A DNA stretch of 64,000 nucleotides from NCBI RefSeq assembly GCF_900107125.1, contig NZ_FNOU01000003.1, forward strand, positions 1 through 64,000. The letters run 5' to 3'. Position 1 is the first letter of the stretch; each line of letters begins with the position of its first letter. The DNA is from Eubacterium barkeri. GTDB lineage: Bacteria; Bacillota; Clostridia; Eubacteriales; Eubacteriaceae. The position numbers were made by a program, and so were the translations under genes. Under the pieces are notes generated by a model. It made no database searches and was not told where the DNA came from. It saw only the letters and a list, made by a program, of their open reading frames with translations. Below, piece after piece: positions 9,461 through 18,384 of the stretch.

Positions 9461-9489
9461 ATTGTATGTCCATACCCCCAACTTGTCAA
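9461..9489 (-). promoter_or_regulatory. Near-consensus sigma-A promoter for the bactofilin-like gene
   Basis: TTGACA (minus, 9484-9489) and TACAAT (9461-9466) are separated by exactly 17 bases, about 45 bases before the chosen TTG start. Confidence 0.8.
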
Positions 9490-9528
9490 GAAGCCCTGTA
9501 AACCTTATCCAAAAGATTTAGTAATGTT

Positions 9529-10383
9529 TCAGGTTCCCCGAAGCTCATTAAAGAGAGTAAACCCTAAAATCATCGCTCCTCCTAAAATCTGGACCCCCGT
9601 AATGGGTTCCCCCAAGAGGGTAACTGAAACAATAACCGCCACCAGAGGATCAAAATAGCTGGTAATGGCCACCTCCTGGCCGGTCATTTTGTCGAGGCAA
9701 ATGAAGTACACACAGTAGGCAATTCCCGTGTACAGCACCCCCAGGATCATCAGGCACACCCATCCCAGCAGATCCAGAGACCCTGCCTGGAACCCAGCGG
9801 TGATCCCAACATAAGTCACCAACACCGCCAGGGCGATAGCGAATTCAATGAGGGTACGGTCAATACCTGTGGTCCGGGTGACAAACTTATTCACCAAAAC
9901 GATCACTGCATAAAACACAGCAGCAATGAGGGCACAGGCAATCCCCAGATTGGTGGATGGCCCAGTATTCCCACTAACGCGGATAATCAGCACCAGCCCC
10001 AGGGTCGCCGCCACAAAGCAGACCACCCGTTGGAGAGTGGGATGCTCCTTTAACAGGAAGCAGCTCCCTACCATCACCAGGGTCGGCGCAAAATAGTAGG
10101 TCAGCGTGGCGATGGAAATGGTGGTGTACTGAAAGGATTTAAAAAAGAAAATCCAATCTCCAGCCAAAGCGACACCGCCAATGACCATGAGGAGCATTTC
10201 TCCTTTGATCCTCCCCCAGGGAATTTTCTGTCGCGTCACCAGCTTATAAACTGCCACCGTTACTACAGCGATGAGTGCCCGCCACATGGCCAGCTCCGGG
10301 GCTGGCAGTGCAATATGCCGAACCAATATCCCCATACTTCCAAACAAGGCCATTACGGCCATCATTGCTATTTTTTGTTTCAA
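9529..10383 (-). CDS. EamA/DMT family transporter
   Basis: A 284-residue integral membrane protein with about ten hydrophobic segments arranged as two EamA repeats. The second repeat begins around LGIACALIAAVFYAVIVLVNK and ends with the typical SYFDPLVAVIVSVTLLGEPITGVQILGGAMIL. Members export metabolites or amino acids; this substrate cannot be predicted. The start is TTG at 10383 with AGGAGG 5 bases upstream, and no ATG lies nearby. The gap to the prfB terminator at 10449-10478 suggests a separate transcription unit. Confidence 0.9.
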   Translation of the reverse strand: MKQKIAMMAVMALFGSMGILVRHIALPAPELAMWRALIAVVTVAVYKLVTRQKIPWGRIKGEMLLMVIGGVALAGDWIFFFKSFQYTTISIATLTYYFAPTLVMVGSCFLLKEHPTLQRVVCFVAATLGLVLIIRVSGNTGPSTNLGIACALIAAVFYAVIVLVNKFVTRTTGIDRTLIEFAIALAVLVTYVGITAGFQAGSLDLLGWVCLMILGVLYTGIAYCVYFICLDKMTGQEVAITSYFDPLVAVIVSVTLLGEPITGVQILGGAMILGFTLFNELRGT

Positions 10384-10448
10384 TCAAACCTCCTGACTTG
10401 TCTGTTTTACACATCGATCACTTAAAATCCTGGGTAAGTCCTTAAAAT

Positions 10449-10478
10449 ACAAAAACGCTGCCCTTCTGGAACAGCGCA
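10449..10478 (-). terminator. Intrinsic terminator of the secA-prfB unit
   Basis: On the minus strand CGCTG and CAGCG arms (10472-10476 and 10456-10460) are followed by TTTTT, about 33 bases after the prfB stop. Confidence 0.75.
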
Positions 10479-10510
10479 ATTTTTATACTTTTTATTTTAG
10501 ATGATTGCCC

Positions 10511-11599
10511 CTACATCTGCTGCAAATAAGCATTCATAAACTGATCCAGATCCCCATCCATCACCGATTGGATATTACCAACCTCCACGCTGGTGCGGTG
10601 GTCCTTGACCAGATTGTAGGGGTGGAAAACATAAGACCGGATTTGGGATCCCCAGGCGATTTGGCTGTAGTCCCCCACGATATCCTCCAGCTTTTCCTTC
10701 TGCTCCTGCTCCATGATTTCCACCAGCTTGGATTTCAGCATATTCATGGCTACATCCTTGTTTTGATGCTGGGAGCGTTCGTTCTGGCACTGAACCACCA
10801 CCCCGGTGGGCATATGGGTGATCCGGATGGCTGAGGAGGTCTTATTAACATGCTGTCCCCCAGCACCGCTGGCCCGATAGGTATCCACCCGAATATCATC
10901 TGGGTTGATTTCAATTTCCACACTATCGTCTACCTCTGGGGTAACATCCAGGGAGGCAAAAGAGGTGTGGCGCCGTCCAGAAGAATCAAAGGGTGAGATC
11001 CGAACCAAGCGATGGACCCCCCGTTCCGTTTTCAGGTAGCCATAGGCATTAATCCCCTCAATGAGAAGGGTGACGCTTTTAATCCCCGCCACATCCCCGG
11101 GCTGTAAATCCAGGGTTTTGACCTTATATCCCTTGGATTCAGCCCATCGGGTGTACATCCGAAGGAGCATCTCCGCCCAATCGTTGGATTCTGTTCCACC
11201 GGCACCGGGATGGAGGGAGATAATGGCGTTGTTACTGTCGTACTCCCCAGCTAAAAGGGTTTCCAGCTTGAACTGTTCCAGTTTTTCACCATAGGCAGAC
11301 AGGGTGTCTGGCAGTTCATCCATCGCCTCACCCTCCTCCGCCAGCTCAAACATGACCATGATATCGTCCAGGTCATCCTTTAGGCTATCGTATTGGCCCT
11401 TCTTCATCCGAAGGATTTTTTGTTCTTTAAGCACCTTTTGGGCACGTTGCTGGTCATTCCAGAAATCCGGAGCCTCCGTGATGCTGCTTAATTCGTCAAT
11501 ACGGGCCGATAGAGCGGGTAAATCCAGGGATCCCCCCAGCTCACCCAGCTGCTTATCCATTTCGGTGGCCCGCTGCCGACATTCATATAAGTCGATCAA
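10511..11599 (-). CDS. prfB: Peptide chain release factor 2, without programmed frameshift
   Basis: RF2 recognises UAA and UGA stop codons and releases the nascent chain. The stop-codon tripeptide SPF is at residues 202-204 and the catalytic GGQ at 247-249. The start chosen is TTG at 11599, with aaagga 7 bases upstream. This aligns the N-terminus with Bacillus RF2, whereas the open frame extends to a TTG at 11629. At the site where many prfB genes have an in-frame TGA and +1 frameshift (after Gly-Ser-Leu), this gene reads CTG GAT with no stop, so translation is continuous. The Shine-Dalgarno-like GGGGGA before it remains. It follows secA, as in many Firmicutes. Confidence 0.95.
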   Translation of the reverse strand: MIDLYECRQRATEMDKQLGELGGSLDLPALSARIDELSSITEAPDFWNDQQRAQKVLKEQKILRMKKGQYDSLKDDLDDIMVMFELAEEGEAMDELPDTLSAYGEKLEQFKLETLLAGEYDSNNAIISLHPGAGGTESNDWAEMLLRMYTRWAESKGYKVKTLDLQPGDVAGIKSVTLLIEGINAYGYLKTERGVHRLVRISPFDSSGRRHTSFASLDVTPEVDDSVEIEINPDDIRVDTYRASGAGGQHVNKTSSAIRITHMPTGVVVQCQNERSQHQNKDVAMNMLKSKLVEIMEQEQKEKLEDIVGDYSQIAWGSQIRSYVFHPYNLVKDHRTSVEVGNIQSVMDGDLDQFMNAYLQQM

Positions 11600-11640
11600 A
11601 GTTGTTTCCTTTCTTATCACCCCTGCCAAGCCCTTCGGGT

Positions 11641-14145
11641 TTAAGCCCCACAGCAGTTTTTATACTTCTTACCGCTGCCGCAGGGGCAGGGTTCATTGCG
11701 GCCAATTTTTTTCTTGTGGACAGTCTGCTGCTTCTCTTCACCCTGGATTTGGGCTTCATTGGTCTGGGCATTACTTAGATCAACAGCACTCCGGCTCTGA
11801 GCCTTGGGGGCTACCTTGATCTGTACATTGTAAATATATCGAACGGTATCCTCCTGGATACGCTGAATCATATCCTCAAACATGGCAAAGCCTTCGTTCG
11901 TGTATTCCTTAACGGGGTCGTTTTGGCCATAGGCCCGCAGTCCGATCCCCTGCTTGAGCTGGTCCATATTGTCAATATGCTCCATCCAGGCGGCATCCAC
12001 ACAACGCAGCAGCACCATCCGTTCCAGGTTCTGCATTTCTGCATCCCCCAGTATATCGATTTTTTCTTTATAGTTCTTTTTGCATAAATCCAGAATCATC
12101 CCCTGGATATCGTCCCGACTCATTCCAGACTCAAAGGTCATGGCACCCTCTGGGATAAAGGCATTTTCAAAATAAGCCTTCAGCCCTTCAATGTCCCAGT
12201 CCTCAAAATAATCACCGGTGTTGGTGTACATCTGAACATAGCTGGCAACCATATCCTCGGTCATCTTCCAGATTTGCTCGTGCATATCCTGTCCATCGAT
12301 AACCTGCTGGCGCTGTTCGTAGATAATTTCACGTTGCCGGTTCATGACGTTATCATATTGGAGGACGCTTTTCCGGATATCAAAGTTACGGGCTTCAACC
12401 TTTTTCTGGGCACTTTCAATCCCCCGGGTAAGCATTTTATTTTCGATGGGCGTTTCCTCATCCATGCCCAGGCCTTCAACCATCCCCTGGATTCGCTCGG
12501 AGCCAAAAACCCGCATGAGGTCATCCTCCAGGGAAACGAAGAATTGGGAGGATCCCGGGTCGCCCTGACGGCCAGAACGGCCACGGAGCTGATTATCGAT
12601 CCGGCGGGATTCATGGCGCTCAGTCCCGATGATGTGCAGACCTCCCAGATCCGGGACACCTTCCCCCAGAACGATATCCGTCCCACGTCCGGCCATATTG
12701 GTGGAAATGGTCACTGCCCCCATTTGTCCGGCACTGGTTACAATTTCCGCTTCCTTTTCAAGGTATTTAGCATTTAACACATTGTGACGAATGCCTTCTT
12801 TTTTCAGATACTTGCTGAGAAGCTCTGACTTTTCAATGGAAATGGTCCCAATCAAAATAGGCTGCCCGGTTTGGTGACGTTCTTTTACCTCCTGGGCTAC
12901 CGCTTTAAATTTGCCAATTTCACTCTTGTAGACCAGGTCGTTCATATCCGTCCGAGCCATGGGTTTATTGGTGGGGATGGTGACGACGTTGAGATTGTAG
13001 ATGGTGCTGAATTCCTCTTCCTCAGTTTTAGCCGTACCCGTCATCCCAGACAGCTTATTAAACATCCTGAAATAGTTTTGGAAGGTAATGGTGGCCAGGG
13101 TTTTGGATTCCCGATTGACCTTGACGTTTTCCTTGGCTTCGATAGCCTGGTGAAGGCCATTGGAATAGCGACGGCCGGGCATCAAACGTCCGGTAAATTC
13201 ATCAACGATGATGATTTCACCCTCCTTGACCACATAATCCACATCCCGGGTCATCAACACATTGGCATGGAGGGCCTGGTTGACATTGTGGGTGATTTCC
13301 ATGTTTTCCACATCTGCCAGGTTTTCCAGGTTAAAGTATTTTTCCGCCTTGGCGATCCCGGTTTCGGTGAGCATGACGGCTTTCATCTTCTCATCTTTTT
13401 CGTAATCGTCACTTTTTAGACTTTTGGCAAAGAGATCCGCCACCTTGTAAAGCTGGGTACTTTTGTCTCCACTCCCGGAAATGATCAAAGGGGTTCGGGC
13501 TTCATCCACCAAAACGGAGTCCACTTCATCGATGATGGCATAATTCAGCTCACGCTGAACCTGTTGGGCTTTCTCACCCACCATATTATCCCTCAGGTAG
13601 TCGAAGCCGAATTCATTATTCGTCCCATAAGTGATGTCAGCATTGTAAGCTTCGATTTTTTCTTCAAAAGATAAGCCATGGACCACCAGACCCACCTTCA
13701 GTCCCAGAAATTCATGGATCTTCCCCATCCATTGGCTATCACGGGTGGCCAGATAATCATTGACTGTGACGATATAGACCCCTTTTCCCTCCAGAGCGTT
13801 GAGATAAGCCGGAAGGGTAGAAACCAAGGTTTTCCCTTCACCGGTTTTCATTTCAGCGATATCCCCATTGTGAAGAACCATCCCCCCTAATAGCTGTACA
13901 GGGAAATGCCGCATGTTCACTGTTCGATCTGCGGCTTCCCGCACCGTGGCAAAAGCCTCCACCAAGAGGTCATCCAGGGTTTCACCAGCAGCCAGTCGCT
14001 CCTTGAAGCGTACCGTTTGGTTTTTGAGGTCTTCATCGCTCATAGCTTTATATTGATTCTCTAAGGCGAGAACCTGATCAACCACCTTTTGGTGGCGCTT
14101 AACTTCTTTTTTACTTGGATCAAATAACGAATCTAAAAATCCCAA
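11641..14145 (-). CDS. secA: Preprotein translocase ATPase SecA
   Basis: Motor ATPase that drives secretory proteins through SecYEG. The 834 residues match the short Firmicute form. Visible are Walker [10 protein letters not shown] near residue 100, the [15 protein letters not shown] helicase II region, preprotein cross-linking and scaffold regions, and [12 protein letters not shown]-terminal SEC-C zinc motif ([15 protein letters not shown]) binds SecB-like partners or ribosomes. An in-frame GTG opens the frame at 14154, but GGAGTG lies 6 bases before the TTG at 14145 and gives the conserved [13 protein letters not shown] start. It is followed by prfB after 41 bases. Confidence 0.97.
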   Translation of the reverse strand: MGFLDSLFDPSKKEVKRHQKVVDQVLALENQYKAMSDEDLKNQTVRFKERLAAGETLDDLLVEAFATVREAADRTVNMRHFPVQLLGGMVLHNGDIAEMKTGEGKTLVSTLPAYLNALEGKGVYIVTVNDYLATRDSQWMGKIHEFLGLKVGLVVHGLSFEEKIEAYNADITYGTNNEFGFDYLRDNMVGEKAQQVQRELNYAIIDEVDSVLVDEARTPLIISGSGDKSTQLYKVADLFAKSLKSDDYEKDEKMKAVMLTETGIAKAEKYFNLENLADVENMEITHNVNQALHANVLMTRDVDYVVKEGEIIIVDEFTGRLMPGRRYSNGLHQAIEAKENVKVNRESKTLATITFQNYFRMFNKLSGMTGTAKTEEEEFSTIYNLNVVTIPTNKPMARTDMNDLVYKSEIGKFKAVAQEVKERHQTGQPILIGTISIEKSELLSKYLKKEGIRHNVLNAKYLEKEAEIVTSAGQMGAVTISTNMAGRGTDIVLGEGVPDLGGLHIIGTERHESRRIDNQLRGRSGRQGDPGSSQFFVSLEDDLMRVFGSERIQGMVEGLGMDEETPIENKMLTRGIESAQKKVEARNFDIRKSVLQYDNVMNRQREIIYEQRQQVIDGQDMHEQIWKMTEDMVASYVQMYTNTGDYFEDWDIEGLKAYFENAFIPEGAMTFESGMSRDDIQGMILDLCKKNYKEKIDILGDAEMQNLERMVLLRCVDAAWMEHIDNMDQLKQGIGLRAYGQNDPVKEYTNEGFAMFEDMIQRIQEDTVRYIYNVQIKVAPKAQSRSAVDLSNAQTNEAQIQGEEKQQTVHKKKIGRNEPCPCGSGKKYKNCCGA

Positions 14146-14217
14146 TGTGTTCACTCCATTTCTTTATTCTTCGATTTCAATTATACTATACCACGTCCTT
14201 GCCTTTATGGGCTTACG

Positions 14218-14250
14218 TTTAAAAAGGGACTGTTTCTTTTCCAGTCCCTT
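14218..14250 (-). terminator. Intrinsic terminator of the DUF5317 gene
   Basis: Arms AAGGGACTG (14224-14232) and CAGTCCCTT (14242-14250) are followed by a T run on the minus strand, 11 bases after the stop at 14261. Confidence 0.9.
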
Positions 14251-14260
14251 CATTCCTTCA

Positions 14261-16045
14261 TTATTGCTTCTTTTTACGCCAAAATGCAACTTTACGGCCA
14301 TCGATTTCGATTTCGACCTTTTCAAATCCAGCGCGTTCCCGCTCCTGGTCTGCCGAGGATTTCACTTTTTCCTCGGATACCTGCGCTTCGACCTGGCGCA
14401 CCGCCTGAGTATCGATCCGATTGGTCTGGAACTTGGTTGACACAGCTTCTTCCCCACAATCCGGAGAAGCATTATCCCATTTCTGGGCCATTTCATCCCG
14501 GGTCATCTTCTTTCGCTCTGGCTCTGCCTGAACTCTGGTAACTTCTTCATTCCCCACGGTGGCGGGCTCAGTTCCCGGCTTTTTACGATTTCGTTTTCGC
14601 TGTTGGTTTTCTTCAGCAACCTGGTGCCAAATGTTCATCATTTCTTCTGTAGATCTGCCAGTACTCACTTGCTCATCTCCCCTGTTATTCAATGTTGAGT
14701 AAGGATTCATCTTACGAACCCCTCGCCCACTGCTACTACTGTATGTGCTGCGTTGGACTTCCCTTGGATTCCATTTTGGTGCGTCCTGGATTATGATATC
14801 CGACGCAGCCTCAATCGTTGGAATTTCCTTTGCTACCGACTCTTCCAGTTCATCCATCTCAAAGTTCACCGGCTGTCCCACTGGTGTTTTGACAAAAATA
14901 GGCTCTAATTCATCATCCAAACCACCGGGTGGAATAATGGGTTTATTTTCCTCCTCCTTTTGCTTTTCAGCATAGAAGGACTGGGTGAAAAAGCCTGTCG
15001 ATGTGGCGCTTTTTTCTTCTTTCTTAACCCCTTCGTGATCAATACTTCCTAAATGGTTGAGAGCCGTAAAAACGCGGGTATCTGAATCCTCTGAAGCCTC
15101 CTGGGGATTTCCAATGCCATCTAAAGCACTTTGACGGATTTCATCAATCATATCTGGTGTTAATTTGGGTATGATTTCTGTTAAATCCTCTTCTTCCTCT
15201 AAAGCCCCATCAAAGTTCCCACTTTCCTCAAAGAGATCGGATCCATTTCCGGAAAGGGGTGTCGTTTCCTGCCACATATCACGGGTATTAAAGGTCTCTT
15301 CTTCAAATAATTCCGGTGAATCTTCCGCGAAAAAATCATCCATTTCATATTCCTGTGTTCCAAACAAGCGATCGTCCATTTCATCTTCCCCTATTGTATT
15401 TCTATTATGTGATGGCGGTAGGATATAATCATCCGTCCCAAATTCCAAATCATTTTCAAAGGGTGACGCAGGAGCCTTGGCACGACTCATGGCGTATTGG
15501 ACCCAGCCAATGAGGCCGACCATAATAATGATGGTCCCAACACTTAATCCGGAAGCCCCTCCATACAAAGAAGTGACCGTTCCAAGGGCCGGAATGCGAA
15601 GATAATCCCCCAGAAACCAAAGGGTCGTGGTGGTTTGGTCCATCAGAGTATATACGCCATTCATTCCCTGGGATATCGTCCCTGCTAAACCACTGGACAG
15701 CCCATCAACAATACTCTGGGCAACGGGCATCTTCCCCCCATTGATGAAGATGACAACAAAGTTTGCCGTTGTTCCCACCGCAATAAGGATGGTCCAAAAA
15801 TCGTCTAAGTTGAAGACGAACATAATCAATACGAGGATGTAGCTGATAAAATTAATAATGGGCAAGAATGCGTCAATGGCTGAAATACCGCCGGTGTAAT
15901 AATAAAGATGCAGCGCGACCTGCAAGATCACTCCAATTAGACCCAATGGCCACAATGAAATTTTCTTCGCCGTAATGCCCTGGATCCTCCCACCCCGGAT
16001 GAATCCGATTAACAGCCCGATAATGATTGCAAATAAGATGAACAT
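14261..16045 (-). CDS. DUF5317-type membrane protein with long acidic disordered tail
   Basis: A 594-residue protein in two parts. Residues 1-185 hold about five or six transmembrane segments, with the motif GFIRGGRIQGI near the N-terminus typical of DUF5317. From about residue 190 the chain is hydrophilic, acidic and low in predicted order (DDYILPP, EEEDLTEIIPKL, TRVFTALNHLG). It then turns basic and ends in a compact KVEIEIDGRKVAFWRKKKQ. No enzyme motif is seen. The ATG at 16045 has only a weak ggggt Shine-Dalgarno sequence. It lies between hpf and secA but has its own terminator. The tail may be a cytoplasmic scaffold; function unknown. Confidence 0.72.
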   Translation of the reverse strand: MFILFAIIIGLLIGFIRGGRIQGITAKKISLWPLGLIGVILQVALHLYYYTGGISAIDAFLPIINFISYILVLIMFVFNLDDFWTILIAVGTTANFVVIFINGGKMPVAQSIVDGLSSGLAGTISQGMNGVYTLMDQTTTTLWFLGDYLRIPALGTVTSLYGGASGLSVGTIIIMVGLIGWVQYAMSRAKAPASPFENDLEFGTDDYILPPSHNRNTIGEDEMDDRLFGTQEYEMDDFFAEDSPELFEEETFNTRDMWQETTPLSGNGSDLFEESGNFDGALEEEEDLTEIIPKLTPDMIDEIRQSALDGIGNPQEASEDSDTRVFTALNHLGSIDHEGVKKEEKSATSTGFFTQSFYAEKQKEEENKPIIPPGGLDDELEPIFVKTPVGQPVNFEMDELEESVAKEIPTIEAASDIIIQDAPKWNPREVQRSTYSSSSGRGVRKMNPYSTLNNRGDEQVSTGRSTEEMMNIWHQVAEENQQRKRNRKKPGTEPATVGNEEVTRVQAEPERKKMTRDEMAQKWDNASPDCGEEAVSTKFQTNRIDTQAVRQVEAQVSEEKVKSSADQERERAGFEKVEIEIDGRKVAFWRKKKQ

Positions 16046-16161
16046 AATTTACCCCATTCTTCAGAGAAGAAGATGAAATTTGCATCGTCTCTCTATTTTT
16101 CAGTATTTCGTTTCCTTAATGTATCAGAATAATTTTAAATCAAATGCCTGTCCATGTCAAC

Positions 16162-16199
16162 AAAACACCCGCTAAAAGGCGAATTTTAACGGGTGTTTT
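16162..16199 (-). terminator. Intrinsic terminator of hpf
   Basis: Two 16-base arms (16162-16177 and 16184-16199) pair with one mismatch around a 6-base loop and end in TTTTGTT on the minus strand, 45 bases after the hpf stop. Confidence 0.8.
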
Positions 16200-16243
16200 C
16201 AGTCATTTTAAATTATTTCAGGTAAACTTAAACTAAATTCTGC

Positions 16244-16777
16244 TTATGCGATGGGCTCAATCAGGCCGAAGTTTCCATCCTTACGCATATACACGACATT
16301 GACATCCTCTGTCTCCGCATTAAGGAAAACAAAGAAATCATGGCCCAGAAGTTCCATTTGCATGGTGGCTTCCTCAACAGACATCGGCTTTACAGCAAAT
16401 TTTTTTGTGCGAACAACCTTTGGCGCAGACTGTTCATAGCTTTCATCCACCTCTAATTCATCAAAATTGAATTTTGTTGGTTCATTGGCATAACGTTTTT
16501 GTAGTTTTGTTTTATGCTTTCTGAGCTGCCCCTCCAGTTTATCCACGACTTCTTCAATGGCGCCCATCATATCTTCTCCCCGTTCCTCAGCCCGGAGGAT
16601 GGTTCTGCCCATTGGAATGGTGACCTCTAACATCTGGTCATTCCGCTCTTTGCTAAAAGTGGCATACACCTCAGTGTCTTGACCGAAGTACCGGTCAAAT
16701 TTGTCAAACTTCTTTTTAAGCGCCTCTTTTAAACCTTCTGATACATGCATATTTTTGCCATAAATTGTGAATTTCAT
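16244..16777 (-). CDS. hpf: Long-form ribosome hibernation promoting factor
   Basis: Binds the 30S decoding region and dimerises ribosomes into inactive 100S particles in stationary phase. The 177 residues match the long form: an N-terminal RaiA/S30AE domain (MKFTIYGKNMHVSEGLKEALKKKFD onward), a linker, and a C-terminal dimerisation domain (VVRTKKFAVKPMSVEEATMQMELLGHDFFVFLN). A TTG at 16795 opens the frame but coincides with the Shine-Dalgarno; the ATG at 16777 follows aaaggag by 8 bases. A TATAAT lies at 16843-16848 on the minus strand with only a weak -35. A raiA-motif RNA gene lies immediately upstream on the same strand. Confidence 0.96.
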   Translation of the reverse strand: MKFTIYGKNMHVSEGLKEALKKKFDKFDRYFGQDTEVYATFSKERNDQMLEVTIPMGRTILRAEERGEDMMGAIEEVVDKLEGQLRKHKTKLQKRYANEPTKFNFDELEVDESYEQSAPKVVRTKKFAVKPMSVEEATMQMELLGHDFFVFLNAETEDVNVVYMRKDGNFGLIEPIA

Positions 16778-16916
16778 AGTAGATACTCCTTTCAAAAGGT
16801 CTTACCCCGATGGCAACGCTTTCTCCATCAGATTATGCTTTGATTATAGCATATTACCTTAAAAAAAGCACGGGTTTGTTTCCCTTCCTTCTTCTCTTTT
16901 TCTGTTCGTTCAAGCG

Positions 16917-17153
16917 CAAAAAAAGAGCTGCGCACTTTTTAGTGCAACAGCCCCATCCCGTCTGACCTGGTTTTTTCCCCCACACCCGCCAGCTGGAAGT
17001 TTAGCTCTGTGTTCAACATCACAACTCCTTCTCTCGATTGCTCGGCTGGACTTACATCTAGGCCGCACTATGATCAGCCTCCACATTTTGGGTGGCCTTA
17101 CGTGGATCGTTTTGCCTGCGACTGGCATCGACTTTCAACCACAGACCCGGGAT
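16917..17153 (-). ncRNA. raiA-motif structured RNA upstream of hpf
   Basis: A stretch of about 237 bases, without a convincing protein-coding frame, is bounded by a perfect sigma-A promoter and a strong terminator (GCTGTTGCACT, loop AAAA, AGTGCGCAGC, then seven T). The predicted 5' end ATCCCG can pair with CGGGAT at 16955-16960. Adjoining GTCTG/CAGAC, TGGTT/AACCA and GCCAG/CTGGC pairs give a compact closed fold. Its size and its position directly upstream of an HPF/RaiA gene on the same strand match the raiA-motif RNA class known from Firmicutes, which has been linked to sporulation and aggregation in a Clostridium. tmRNA, RNase P RNA and SRP RNA are excluded because their signature sequences are missing. 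The class name rests on context and size; no covariance search was possible. Confidence 0.75.
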
Positions 17154-17159
17154 ACTTTC

Positions 17160-17188
17160 ATTATATTGAATGGCTTTCCAAGTGTCAA
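17160..17188 (-). promoter_or_regulatory. Perfect consensus sigma-A promoter of the raiA-motif RNA
   Basis: TTGACA (minus, 17183-17188) and TATAAT (17160-17165) are separated by exactly 17 bases. The stop codon TGA of the upstream regulator gene (17185-17187) lies inside the -35 box. The predicted start of transcription is about 17153. Confidence 0.9.
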
Positions 17189-18363
17189 GGTTTGGGGGTT
17201 ACTTTCTTTTTCACTTTTTCCTGGCGCCCTTTAAAATAATGGTGAATAAGCAGGCGCATCAGTATAATATGATTCGGTGAATTTTTTAAATGAAGCCCCA
17301 TGGCCTGACAAAGCTTATTTTTACGGAATAAGACCGTATTCTTATGGACGAAAAGCTGTTCCGCCGTCTTTTGAATATTATCATTTTCCAGAAGATAAGC
17401 CATGGTCATCATGGCATCCTCCATGCCATGATTAAATGCCTTTTTAATCCGTCCAAGGTAGGCATCTAATACTTCTTCTTTATAGATTTGCGATAAGGAT
17501 TCATAAAAAACGGCCGTCAATTCACGGTGTGTAAAGTAAATCGCCTCTTTGGGGCAAATAAAAGGGATTTTCATAAGCCTTAGTGCATCATCAAAGGATT
17601 GACGGTACCCAGTAATACCCGGATAATGATTCCCTACATAAAGCTTAATCGGGTCCGGGTACTGCCCATTATAGCAGTCTTTGATGCCGTCTAAATAACG
17701 CTGAACCTCTCCCTCAATGGTCCAGGGTTCTACCCCTGTGATGGTTTTAAAAACAAGGACACCACCACCTTTAAGGACTTGGGAAATATCCTGCTTGGTA
17801 TGTCTTCCACTGCTTTTAATGAGGTTTAAAAATATCTCGTCTGACACTGTTGGCAGGGGAGAAAAAACGCAGGCAACGCGTTCCAGACCCATATCGTAAG
17901 CCATCCGCTTCCCCAGGGCAATGATCTCACCCTCTGAAATATGGGGCGTTTCATTGAGCAATGCCGTGATAAAAAAATCCTTCTCGTTAATGTGCTGATA
18001 AAAACGACGCATGGACTCATCCTGACTAAGGATCAGTTCCGCACTCATTTTAACCAACTTCCCAATATTTCGAACACACTCCGGATCCCCGGTGATGCCC
18101 ACCACACCGATAACCTGCTTCCGGCTGTCTAAAATCGGAAGATTAATCCCTGCTCTCACTCCCTGGAGGGCACTGGCCTGGTCTGCTGTTACCTCCAACA
18201 CCCGACCACAACGAATGACCTCCAGGGCAATTTCATGGAAGCTACCCAGGCGCTCCTTGCTGCCACTGCCGATGATTACGCCCTCAGCGTTCATGACATT
18301 AATATTATAACCCAGGCCGCTCATGACCTCATCCGCTATTTTCTGTGCAATTCGCTGATCCAA
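17185..18363 (-). CDS. CdaR-type sugar-diacid transcriptional regulator
   Basis: A 392-residue regulator. The N-terminal diacid-recognition domain (DQRIAQKIADEVMSGLGYNINVMNAEGVIIGSG ... VVGITGDP) is followed by a GGDEF-like middle region. A C-terminal PucR-type helix-turn-helix (MAYLLENDNIQKTAEQLFVHKNTVLFRKNKLCQAMGL) completes it. CdaR proteins activate genes for glucarate, galactarate and glycerate use. The start is TTG at 18363 behind a G-rich Shine-Dalgarno sequence. It lies 21 bases downstream of glycerate kinase on the same strand, which fits its role and suggests cotranscription. The basic tail (GRQEKVKKKVTPKP) runs into the promoter of the raiA RNA. Confidence 0.92.
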   Translation of the reverse strand: MDQRIAQKIADEVMSGLGYNINVMNAEGVIIGSGSKERLGSFHEIALEVIRCGRVLEVTADQASALQGVRAGINLPILDSRKQVIGVVGITGDPECVRNIGKLVKMSAELILSQDESMRRFYQHINEKDFFITALLNETPHISEGEIIALGKRMAYDMGLERVACVFSPLPTVSDEIFLNLIKSSGRHTKQDISQVLKGGGVLVFKTITGVEPWTIEGEVQRYLDGIKDCYNGQYPDPIKLYVGNHYPGITGYRQSFDDALRLMKIPFICPKEAIYFTHRELTAVFYESLSQIYKEEVLDAYLGRIKKAFNHGMEDAMMTMAYLLENDNIQKTAEQLFVHKNTVLFRKNKLCQAMGLHLKNSPNHIILMRLLIHHYFKGRQEKVKKKVTPKP

Positions 18364-18384
18364 GATATCCCCCCCAATTCCTCT

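Noticed and set aside
16917-17153. tmRNA, RNase P RNA or SRP RNA as identity of the RNA upstream of hpf
   Set aside because: A few matching words occur (GGCCTAGATG, CCAGGTCAG), but the neighbouring obligatory signatures of those RNAs are missing and the length does not fit.
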